Positions 6,239 through 12,713 of a stretch of DNA of 13,937 nt are shown here, one piece after another. The stretch lies in contig DATIFQ010000317.1 in the NCBI GenBank assembly GCA_035455185.1, forward strand, positions 1 through 13,937, given 5' to 3'. The DNA comes from JAEHDI01 sp035455185. GTDB taxonomy: Bacteria > Acidobacteriota > Terriglobia > Bryobacterales > Bryobacteraceae. Every line of letters starts with the position of its first letter. The first letter of the stretch is position 1. The notes under the pieces were generated by a model. The model was not told where the DNA came from. It saw nothing but the letters and a program-made list of their open reading frames with translations, and ran no database searches. A program made the position numbers and the translations under genes.

Positions 6239-7459
6239 ATGAGTCAGCCCTGGAAAACCGACAAGTGGTTCACCAGCCCCTGGAATTATCTGCCCGAAGT
6301 CCGAGAGACTCTCAACTTCCCCGAGAAGATCAGGATTCACGACGTCACGCTGCGCGACGGCGAGCAGCAGACCGGCATCGTCTTCCGGCGCGCGGAGAAA
6401 GTCGCTATCGCGAAGAAACTGGCGGCCGCGGGCGTCCACCGTATCGAGGCGGGAATGCCGGCCGTCTCCGCCGATGACGAGGCCGCCATCAAGGAAATCG
6501 TCTCGCTCGGTCTTTCTTCGGAAATCTTCTCTTTCGCCCGCTGCATGCCAGCCGACGTGAAACTGGCTCTCGACTGCGGCGTCAAGGGCATCATTACCGA
6601 AATCCCGTCCAGCGATCACATCATCAAGAACGCCTACGGCAAGTCGATGGAGTGGGCCATCAAGTCGTCGATCGAGACTACGCTCGCCGCCAAGGAAGCT
6701 GGCCTTTACACTGTCTTCTTCACAATTGACAGCACTCGCAGCGACCTTGACCGTTATATGGACCTTGTCGAGAAGGTCGCCACCGAAGGCCACATGGACG
6801 CCATGACGCTGGCTGACTCCTTTGGCGGCTGCACCCCGCAGGCGATCAGCGCGGTGGTCCGGAAGCTGCGCGCGCGCTTCAAGCAGCCCATCGAGATTCA
6901 CTGCCACGAGGACTTCGGCCTCGGTGTCGCCAACACCATCGCCGCGCTGGCGAACGGCGCTTCGGTCGCCCACGTCACCGTGTCGGCGATCGGCGAACGC
7001 GCCGGCAACGTGCCTCTCGAAGACACCGTGCTCGCTCTGCGTCTCCTGTATGGCATCGATACCGGCATCCACACCGAGGAGTTCTACAGTCTCTCGAAGC
7101 TAGTCCAGGAGCTGTGCGGGTTCTCGCTGCCTCCCAACCGGCCCATCGTTGGCGACTCGCTGTATCACATTGAGTCCGGCATCGTCACCATGTTCCACCG
7201 CCGCTGCAAGGATGTGGAGCCGATGGAATACGTCCCCTTCGCGGCGGACCTCGTAGGGCGTCCGGGTATCGACATCGCTCTCGGGAAAGGGAGCGGGCTG
7301 GCAAACATCGAGGAGCACCTCGAGCGACGCGGGAAGACGGCCACGCCGGAGCAGACCAACGACATTCTCGCTCGCGTCAAGCAGACATCGATCCAGAAGA
7401 AAGGTCTGCTCACCGACGCTGAGTTCGACGGGATCCTCGCCTCCGTTCTGAAAGGATGA
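6239..7459 (+). CDS. LeuA/NifV-like acyltransferase of the DRE-TIM metallolyase family
   Basis: This encodes 406 residues forming a TIM barrel of the HMGL-like family, which holds 2-isopropylmalate, homocitrate and citramalate synthases and HMG-CoA lyase. The signature is 'HDVTLRDGEQQTG', with R39, D40 and E42. The metal site 'HCHEDFG' has H221 and H223. Residues of about 230-260 contain 'VSAIGERAGNVPLEDTVLAL', the usual GxGxRxGN region. The length lacks the roughly 120-residue LeuA regulatory domain, so it resembles NifV or short Claisen-type enzymes. Glu replaces the Asn of the LeuA HxHND motif, so leucine synthesis should not be assumed. I chose the ATG at 6239 over start codons up to 73 codons upstream because AAGGAG lies seven bases before it and the longer versions would contain the promoter. 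The acyltransferase that follows starts eight bases after its stop, so they form one unit. The family is secure; the oxo-acid substrate is unknown. Confidence 0.9.
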   Translation: MSQPWKTDKWFTSPWNYLPEVRETLNFPEKIRIHDVTLRDGEQQTGIVFRRAEKVAIAKKLAAAGVHRIEAGMPAVSADDEAAIKEIVSLGLSSEIFSFARCMPADVKLALDCGVKGIITEIPSSDHIIKNAYGKSMEWAIKSSIETTLAAKEAGLYTVFFTIDSTRSDLDRYMDLVEKVATEGHMDAMTLADSFGGCTPQAISAVVRKLRARFKQPIEIHCHEDFGLGVANTIAALANGASVAHVTVSAIGERAGNVPLEDTVLALRLLYGIDTGIHTEEFYSLSKLVQELCGFSLPPNRPIVGDSLYHIESGIVTMFHRRCKDVEPMEYVPFAADLVGRPGIDIALGKGSGLANIEEHLERRGKTATPEQTNDILARVKQTSIQKKGLLTDAEFDGILASVLKG

Positions 7460-7466
7460 TGGCGCC

Positions 7467-8369
7467 GTGTTCCGAAGCCTCGACGCGCTGGTAGACGCGG
7501 CCCGCCGCAAGGGGCCGGTCCGTATTGCCGTGGCGGCCGGGCACGACCCGGACGTCATCGAAGCGCTTAAACAGGCCCGCGAAATGGGTCTCGCCGACGG
7601 AATCTTCGTCGGCAATTCCGATAAGATCCGGGCGCTCGCCAAGAGCGCCTGGTCCGATATTCCCCCGGACCGGATCGTACACGAGCCTGACGACGCGGCC
7701 GCCGCCCGCCGCGCGATTGCCCTCGTGCGCGAGGGCGAAGCGCGCCTGCTGATGAAGGGCAAGATCGGCACCGCGACCCTCATCCGCGCCGTGCTCGACA
7801 GGGAAGCCGGCCTTCGCGGCAGCCGTTTGCTCAGCCAGGTGATCGTCTTTCAGGTTCCGGGCGAATACCGCCTGCGAATCATGACCGACGCCGCCATCAA
7901 CATCGCGCCGTCGCTCGAACAGAAAGCGGACATCTGCCGGAACGCGATCGATGTGGCGCACGCTATCGGCATCGAAAAGCCGAACGTTGCTTTGCTGTGC
8001 GCGCTGGAGTTCGTCAATCCGGACATGCCGGCAACCGTCGACGCCGCCGGTCTGACTCTGATGAACCGCCGGGGCCAGATCATCGGCGGATATCTCGAAG
8101 GCCCGATCGCTCTCGACGCTCCGCTGAGCAAGTTCGCTGCCGAGCGCAAGGGAATCGACAGCCCGCTGGTCGAAAACACAGACGTTTTCATCGCGCCGGA
8201 CATCGAGGCGGCAAACATACTCTATCGCTCGATACTGTATTTCGCCAAGGGCGAGTCGGGCGGCATCGTGGTGGGTGCGAAGGTCCCGCTGATTCTGCTC
8301 TCCCGCGCCGAAACTGCTGAGACCAAGATTCGCTCCATCGCTGTCGGCATTCTCGCCGCCGCGGGATGA
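7467..8369 (+). CDS. Phosphate acetyl/butyryltransferase-family protein
   Basis: This encodes 300 residues, the normal length of Ptb-type enzymes, which exchange the CoA of an acyl-CoA for phosphate to give an acyl phosphate. Visible landmarks are 'LLMKGKIGTATLIRAVLD' (residues of about 92-110), 'IMTDAAINIAPSLEQKADICRNAID', and the C-terminal 'YLEGPIALDAPLS' and 'ANILYRSILYFAKGESGGIVVGAKVPLIL'. The 'EGPxALD' element is shared with phosphotransbutyrylase and MdcG/Pta-like proteins. The start is GTG at 7467; AAAGGA (7451-7456) ten bases upstream overlaps the end of the preceding gene, suggesting coupled translation. No acetate or butyrate kinase is in the window; one would be needed to make ATP from the acyl phosphate. 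Given its neighbour, it probably works on an acyl-CoA used or formed by the condensing enzyme. That is inference. Confidence 0.9.
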   Translation: MFRSLDALVDAARRKGPVRIAVAAGHDPDVIEALKQAREMGLADGIFVGNSDKIRALAKSAWSDIPPDRIVHEPDDAAAARRAIALVREGEARLLMKGKIGTATLIRAVLDREAGLRGSRLLSQVIVFQVPGEYRLRIMTDAAINIAPSLEQKADICRNAIDVAHAIGIEKPNVALLCALEFVNPDMPATVDAAGLTLMNRRGQIIGGYLEGPIALDAPLSKFAAERKGIDSPLVENTDVFIAPDIEAANILYRSILYFAKGESGGIVVGAKVPLILLSRAETAETKIRSIAVGILAAAG

Positions 8370-8428
8370 TACCGCTTCCTGTGGTCGGGGCTCGGAATGC
8401 TGCGGCCCGGAGCGGCGCCAGTTGTCGC

Positions 8429-8434
8429 GAGGTG
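8429..8434 (+). promoter_or_regulatory. Ribosome binding site deciding the PHP-hydrolase start
   Basis: GAGGTG lies four bases before the ATG at 8439. The in-frame ATG at 8397 lacks such a site and would put a 14-residue extension before the signal sequence, so the later start is preferred. Confidence 0.5.
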
Positions 8435-8438
8435 TGAC

Positions 8439-10097
8439 ATGGCACAACGTAGAGACGTTCTGCTTCGCTTGTTGCTCATCCTCGGGTTCGCCCTTGCCCT
8501 CGGCCTGGCGCAGATCCGGGATTCTCTTCGGCCTGCTTTCGCCGCCAGCCTTGACGTCGCGGTGATGGACGCCAGTACCGGCAGAATCACCCCAGCCCGC
8601 GTCTACCTCTTCAAGGACGGGCGTCCGTCTCGGCTGAGTCCTGTGGATGCCCTCCTCCCGCTCCGGGTGGATCTCTACTACCGCGAGCGTCTCTGGAAGC
8701 AGGTCGCCCGGCCGAAAACGCTCGAAGTCACCGCCAGCGATCAGTCTCACTTCTTTCTGCTCGACGGCCAGGCAAGCTTCGACCTGCCTGCGGGGAAGTA
8801 CCGCCTTGAAGCGTATCGTGGGATCTTCTTCAAGCCGGCCTCGGTGGAGTTTGAACTGAAGGCAGGCGAGTCGCGGCGAGTGGAACTGAAGCTTCAGCCC
8901 GTTGCACCGGACAAACAGAGCCAGTGGCTCTCCGGCGACGACCACATTCACCTCGTGCGGGATCGGCAGGACAACGACATTTTCCTCCGCTGGCTGCAGG
9001 CGGAAGACCTCTCGGTGGCGAACTTCCTTCAATTACAGCGCCAGTCGGACGCGGGAATGCAGTATGGTTTTGGGGAAGCCGCCGAAGCGCGCCTGCCCGG
9101 CTTCTCCATCCGCTCCGGCGAAGAGGCCCGCAGCCATTTCTACGGGCATATCAACCTGTTAGGTCTGCGTGAACTCCTGCGGCCGGTCAGTGTCGGCGAG
9201 GTTTACGCCAATTCGCCGGAGGCCTATCCTTTTCCGCTCGTCATGTTTGAGCGCGCCCGGCGCGACGGTTGCACCGTCGGTTACGCGCATTTCGATGGCA
9301 GCCAGAAACACTCGACGCTCCTCATGGACCTGGCGCTCGGCACGATCGATTTCGTCGAGGTCTTTCAGTTCGGCGTGCTCAAGACAGATGCCTGGTACCA
9401 ACTCCTCAACGCCGGCCTGCGGGTCACCGGCATCGCTGGCAGCGATTTTCCAGTTCCGCTGGGCAACCGGAAGCCATGGCCTCAAGTCGTGCCGCTGCTC
9501 GGTCCCGAACGTACGCTGGTGAAGGCATCCGCCGGCCGCTCCGCATACGAGGCCTGGGCTGAGGGAGTCCGCAAAGGCGAAGTCGTTGTCTCCAATGGCC
9601 CCCTGCTTGAACTGGAAGTGAACGGAAAGGGCCCAGGCGCTTCTATCGCGTGGGAGGGGTCTTCAAGCAAGGCCGAGGGCGTCGCGACTGTCACGTTTCA
9701 CCGGCCTATCGAGAAGCTCGAAATTGTTGTGAACGGCGAAGTCGCCGCGGTGCGTGGTGGAAACGGGACGGAGGTGACCATGTCGCTTCCCTTCGCGGTC
9801 CCGCTCCCCGGAAGTTCGTGGATCGCTGCCCGCGCGAAAGCGAAAAGCGAGGAGGGAGAGCCTGAGCTGTTGGCTCACACGAACCCGGTCTATCTGCTGC
9901 GCAACGGGCTGCCGGTTTCCGTTCAGGCCGACCGCGCCGAGGTCGCGAAGAAATGGGAGGCGGAGGCAGAGTACTACAGGAGCTCTGAACTGACCTTCCA
10001 AAGCGACACACATCGCCGCGAACTTTTGGAGAAGGTCGAACGAGCGCTGGCTGCACTGCGGCAGCCGGGAAATCAGGTGGCGGACGCCGCCCGCTGA
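8439..10097 (+). CDS. CehA/McbA-type PHP-domain metallohydrolase, exported or membrane-anchored
   Basis: This encodes 552 residues. The N-terminus 'MAQRRDVLLRLLLILG' is a basic head plus hydrophobic helix (7-25) that works as a signal peptide or anchor. Residues of about 33-145 look like a beta-sandwich of the carboxypeptidase-regulatory type ('GRITPARVYLF', 'LPAGKYRLEAYRG'). The PHP-like catalytic domain begins at 'SGDDHIH' (D167, D168, H169, H171), continues with H237 in 'FYGHINL' and H284 in 'YAHFDG', and ends near 'GIAGSDFP' (D336). 'VVSNGPLLELEVNG' near residue 388 is the family's usual tail motif. CehA/McbA relatives hydrolyse carbaryl-like esters, but the natural substrates of this large group are unknown. 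In this copy the position after 'GSD' is Phe-Pro rather than the His-containing SDxH of typical PHP sites, so metal binding may differ. It lies 69 bp after the acyltransferase gene and overlaps the convergent amidohydrolase gene by 25 bp. Confidence 0.85.
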   Translation: MAQRRDVLLRLLLILGFALALGLAQIRDSLRPAFAASLDVAVMDASTGRITPARVYLFKDGRPSRLSPVDALLPLRVDLYYRERLWKQVARPKTLEVTASDQSHFFLLDGQASFDLPAGKYRLEAYRGIFFKPASVEFELKAGESRRVELKLQPVAPDKQSQWLSGDDHIHLVRDRQDNDIFLRWLQAEDLSVANFLQLQRQSDAGMQYGFGEAAEARLPGFSIRSGEEARSHFYGHINLLGLRELLRPVSVGEVYANSPEAYPFPLVMFERARRDGCTVGYAHFDGSQKHSTLLMDLALGTIDFVEVFQFGVLKTDAWYQLLNAGLRVTGIAGSDFPVPLGNRKPWPQVVPLLGPERTLVKASAGRSAYEAWAEGVRKGEVVVSNGPLLELEVNGKGPGASIAWEGSSSKAEGVATVTFHRPIEKLEIVVNGEVAAVRGGNGTEVTMSLPFAVPLPGSSWIAARAKAKSEEGEPELLAHTNPVYLLRNGLPVSVQADRAEVAKKWEAEAEYYRSSELTFQSDTHRRELLEKVERALAALRQPGNQVADAAR

Positions 10098-11461
10098 GGC
10101 GGGAACAGCTTCAACGCGTTGTCCCGAAGCAACAGCCGCCCGACTTCGAGGGCCTGATCCTCGCTGAACAGTCCGTTCTCCACCTTCGCCGTCAGCACGT
10201 GCGCCACGTTGCTTCGTGCGATCTTCGCGTGGGCGTAGGTAAGCTCGGGGAAACGATAGTCGCCTCCGAAGCCCATGATCTTGTTCACCGGCACCGTCTC
10301 AAGGTATTCATCGAGCGTCCGCCGGCTGCCCGGAGGCGAGATGATGTGGGCCCAGCAAAAGTCGGCGTAAACGTTCGGGAACAGCTTTACCAGCACACCG
10401 AGCTCTTCCTGGTACGGGTAGCCGATGTGGAACAGATCGAATTTCACGCCTGGGTAGAGGTGGAATAGATTCGCCAGCAGAGTCGGATTCGTGTTCTCCA
10501 CGAAGCACGCGTTGCCGGCGAGCAGTCCAGTATGAATCTGAAATGGGAACTTGTGTGCGTCGGCGAGGCGGACCACCTGGTGGAACATGTGGTCTTCGAG
10601 TGCCCGAAACGGCCGCACTTTGTGCGCCCGGAAGCCCGCCGGCGTTTCGGCGCCGCCCTTCAGCAGCCTCTCGAACTCGAGGTCCGCGTCGTGGTCGGGC
10701 ACCTCCTCGAACTTGAGGTCCCTACGGTAGGCGAGCGTCGATTTCACCGATACCATGCCCACCCGGATGGCCTGTTCGAAGGTCGCTGCAAGCGCCCGCT
10801 TGTGATCGGCGAGCGAATGGATGGACACGCCGGCGATGCCCTCTAGCCGTTCGATGTCTTTGCGGGACGCCGGCGTCACGAATCCGTCGAATTTCTGCGC
10901 CAGCAGGAAGTAATCCTGGTCGAGGCGCGCGGGCTTTTCGTTCCAGTAGGGGTCCACCAGGCACCAGTCGATCTTCGCGCGTTCCCGCAGGACCTCACGA
11001 TAGAGTCCAGGTTTGTTCCGGTTCCGGATCACCTCGTTGATCCGGCTGATCGTGCCGTGGGAGATCTCGTCCACGCCGTAGATGTCTTTGATGGCGATTG
11101 CCAGCGCCTGTCCGTAGCCGGTGAACCGGGCCGCGTTCCAATACGGCTCGAAGGCCGCCCACCGTCGCTCCGCCGGTGCTTGTTCGTCCCGAACAGTTGC
11201 CAGCGCGTCCCCGGCGAGTCCGGCCGAGATCACGTCGTTCACCGCATAGTGACCGGCGAGCCCGAAGAAATCCACGGCCTGTTCCAGGCGAGTTTTCTCC
11301 GGGATGAGGTGCTCGTGCGAGTTGTACAGCCGCAACTCGTCCAGCCCGCCGGCGAGACGTCTGGCGAGATCCGAGCTCGATGCCGCTGAAGGTGCAGCGG
11401 CGGCGGCTGTGCCTGGGAGTACGGCCGCGTGTCCTAGAAACCACCGTCTGTTGAGTCGCAT
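10073..11461 (-). CDS. Amidohydrolase-2 family protein with Tat-like signal peptide
   Basis: This encodes 462 residues. The N-terminus 'MRLNRRWFLGHAAVLPG' has a twin-arginine-type motif (R5-R6-x-F-L), followed by an alanine-rich segment to about residue 27, so export is likely. The barrel starts with 'LYNSHEHL' (H49, H51, the HxH metal pair). It continues through 'VGMVSVKSTLAYRRDL' (a lysine in the usual carboxylate-lysine area), 'PFQIHTGLLAGN', 'KFDLFHIGYPYQEEL', and 'GFGGDYRFPEL', where the Asp would be the last metal or catalytic ligand. This pattern fits PF04909-like amidohydrolases and distant uronate-isomerase relatives; the substrate is not predictable. I prefer the ATG at 11461, but a TTG at 11473 (four residues longer) cannot be excluded. 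The 5' end overlaps the phosphatase gene by 28 bp and the 3' end overlaps the PHP gene by 25 bp. Confidence 0.88.
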   Translation of the reverse strand: MRLNRRWFLGHAAVLPGTAAAAAPSAASSSDLARRLAGGLDELRLYNSHEHLIPEKTRLEQAVDFFGLAGHYAVNDVISAGLAGDALATVRDEQAPAERRWAAFEPYWNAARFTGYGQALAIAIKDIYGVDEISHGTISRINEVIRNRNKPGLYREVLRERAKIDWCLVDPYWNEKPARLDQDYFLLAQKFDGFVTPASRKDIERLEGIAGVSIHSLADHKRALAATFEQAIRVGMVSVKSTLAYRRDLKFEEVPDHDADLEFERLLKGGAETPAGFRAHKVRPFRALEDHMFHQVVRLADAHKFPFQIHTGLLAGNACFVENTNPTLLANLFHLYPGVKFDLFHIGYPYQEELGVLVKLFPNVYADFCWAHIISPPGSRRTLDEYLETVPVNKIMGFGGDYRFPELTYAHAKIARSNVAHVLTAKVENGLFSEDQALEVGRLLLRDNALKLFPPQRAASAT

Positions 11462-12684
11462 GCCTTCGAACAAACCTCCAACGCCAGCAAAGATGCGTCG
11501 TCAGCCAGGGCGCCTGGCCCGTGCCACCTTACTACTTCCTCGATGATTCCGTTGATGCTCTCTGCAAGTGGTGCAGTCCTGCCGCTGTCGAGCGCTTTAA
11601 GCAGCCGTTCGTTGCCGAAATCATCGCCCGCGGCGTTTTCACTCTCGACAATCCCGTCCGTATAGAAGTAGAGTCGGTCTCCGACGCCAAGCCGGATCAC
11701 CTGATCCTCATACCTAACGCCGGGGAACAGGCCGGCCGGTAGACCTCCCGCTTCGAGCAATGTCGGCTCACCGTCTCGGGGCACGTAGACCGGCCCCGTG
11801 TGGCCCGCCAGCACGTACCGGAACTCGTCAGTTCGTCTGTCCAGCACTCCATACAACATCGTGAAGAACTGGGGGCTTCGAGGGTCGAGTGGAAATCGAG
11901 CGTTCAGTTTCTCCACGACCTGCGAAGGCGTCGAAATTACAGGCCGGTCCGCGTCGTACAACAGCGATTGACCCGGCAGCGGCAGCAGGAAGTGGCTGAG
12001 CGTGACCGACAAAAGCGCAGCTGCGACCCCGTGGCCCGACACGTCGAGAATGTAGAGGCCGACGTCGTGATCGTCCAGCAGGAATACGTTCAGCGAGTCT
12101 CCGGCCAGTTCCTGGCAAGGCTGGTACAGCCAGGCGAGATTGATGCCGTGAACCTTCGGCAGGGATGCGGGCAATAGTGACTGCTGCACCTTCGCCGCCG
12201 CCTCCAAATCGCGCCTCATCGCCCGGTTTGCGGCTTCCAGCGCGTCTGCGGCGTTTTTCTGGTCGGTCACGTCGGATTGCACACCGATGAAGTGTGTGAC
12301 CTCGCCGTCGCTGCCGCGAACTGGAGTGATCGACAGGCGGTTCCAGAATGGTGTTCCGTCCCTGCGGTAGTTCAGGAGCTGAACCGTGATCTCGCGCTTC
12401 TCGCGAATGGCCGCGCGGAGCCGTTCCAGCGTCTCGTGGTCTGTGCCGACCCCTTGGAGGAAACGGCAGTTGCGGCCGATAACATCGGTCGCCCCGTATC
12501 CCGTGAGCCGCTCGAATCCTTCATTCGCGTAGATCAGAGGGTTATCGGGACGCCGAGCATCGGCGATGGTGATGCCTTCTGCCGTCGCGTCGAGCGCACG
12601 GTTCTTCAAGGCGAGCTGTTGCCGGAACTGTTTCCGTTCGAGACTGTCTGCTTTGGCTGACCGCTTTGCTCTCGCGCCGTTCAT
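11434..12684 (-). CDS. Blue-light sensor LOV domain fused to PP2C/SpoIIE-type phosphatase
   Basis: This encodes 416 residues. Residues 22-140 are a LOV-type PAS domain. It has 'GRNCRFLQG' with photoactive C73, plus R74 and Q77, then N105, N115 and Q136 in 'LNYRRDGTPFWN' and 'FIGVQSDVT'. The spacings C73-N105 (32), N105-N115 (10) and N115-Q136 (21) equal those of plant phototropin LOV2, so FMN binding and a cysteinyl-flavin photocycle are expected. Residues of about 141-172 form a charged helical linker. Residues 185-404 are a PPM phosphatase: D196 in 'LAGDSLNVF', D214 in 'ILDVSGHG', 'YFYTDGIVES', and D395/D396 in 'ADDASLL'. Such enzymes usually dephosphorylate an anti-sigma antagonist in general stress control; no STAS or anti-sigma kinase gene is in the window. 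The start at 12684 has GGAAAG five bases upstream; longer forms from 12702 or 12813 are open but lack such support. Probably cytoplasmic. Confidence 0.95.
   Translation of the reverse strand: MNGARAKRSAKADSLERKQFRQQLALKNRALDATAEGITIADARRPDNPLIYANEGFERLTGYGATDVIGRNCRFLQGVGTDHETLERLRAAIREKREITVQLLNYRRDGTPFWNRLSITPVRGSDGEVTHFIGVQSDVTDQKNAADALEAANRAMRRDLEAAAKVQQSLLPASLPKVHGINLAWLYQPCQELAGDSLNVFLLDDHDVGLYILDVSGHGVAAALLSVTLSHFLLPLPGQSLLYDADRPVISTPSQVVEKLNARFPLDPRSPQFFTMLYGVLDRRTDEFRYVLAGHTGPVYVPRDGEPTLLEAGGLPAGLFPGVRYEDQVIRLGVGDRLYFYTDGIVESENAAGDDFGNERLLKALDSGRTAPLAESINGIIEEVVRWHGPGALADDASLLALEVCSKACDSTDGGF
11475..11479 (-). promoter_or_regulatory. Internal ribosome binding site for the amidohydrolase
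   Basis: GGAGG on the minus strand lies inside the last codons of the phosphatase gene, 13 bases before the ATG at 11461 and one base before the TTG at 11473. The spacing favours the ATG, though it is long. Translation of the two proteins is probably coupled. Confidence 0.4.
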
Positions 12685-12689
12685 GGGGG

Positions 12690-12695
12690 CTTTCC
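12690..12695 (-). promoter_or_regulatory. Ribosome binding site deciding the LOV-phosphatase start
   Basis: GGAAAG on the minus strand lies five bases before the ATG at 12684. This supports the 416-residue form. The alternatives at 12702 and 12813 would add 6 or 43 residues of low-complexity sequence and, for the longest, overlap the divergent gene. Confidence 0.45.
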
Positions 12696-12701
12696 AGAGC
12701 A

Positions 12702-12707
12702 TACACT
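12702..12707 (+). promoter_or_regulatory. Possible -10 box of the sugar dehydrogenase gene
   Basis: TACACT fits the TANNNT form and lies six bases before the ATG at 12714, so transcription would begin at or next to the start codon. No Shine-Dalgarno sequence precedes that ATG. Together these hint at a leaderless mRNA. The -35 region would lie inside the first codons of the divergent phosphatase gene and is not convincing. Confidence 0.22.
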
Positions 12708-12713
12708 GAATGC

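Noticed and set aside
5200..7072. Long minus-strand open frames opposite the FAH hydrolase and the condensing enzyme
   Set aside because: They are in the mirror frame of well-conserved genes, contain no known motif, and have no ribosome site of note.
7410..9032. A long open frame of about 540 codons on the minus strand, opposite the acyltransferase and the start of the PHP hydrolase
   Set aside because: The plus-strand genes here match known families throughout. The minus frame gives an Arg/Glu/Asp/Gln-rich sequence with no recognisable domain, as high-GC codon use produces opposite real genes.
10090..10103. CCCGC-TGAG-GCGGG hairpin as a rho-independent terminator
   Set aside because: The stem is only 5 bp and no T run follows on either strand, so it is kept only as a note under the overlap finding.
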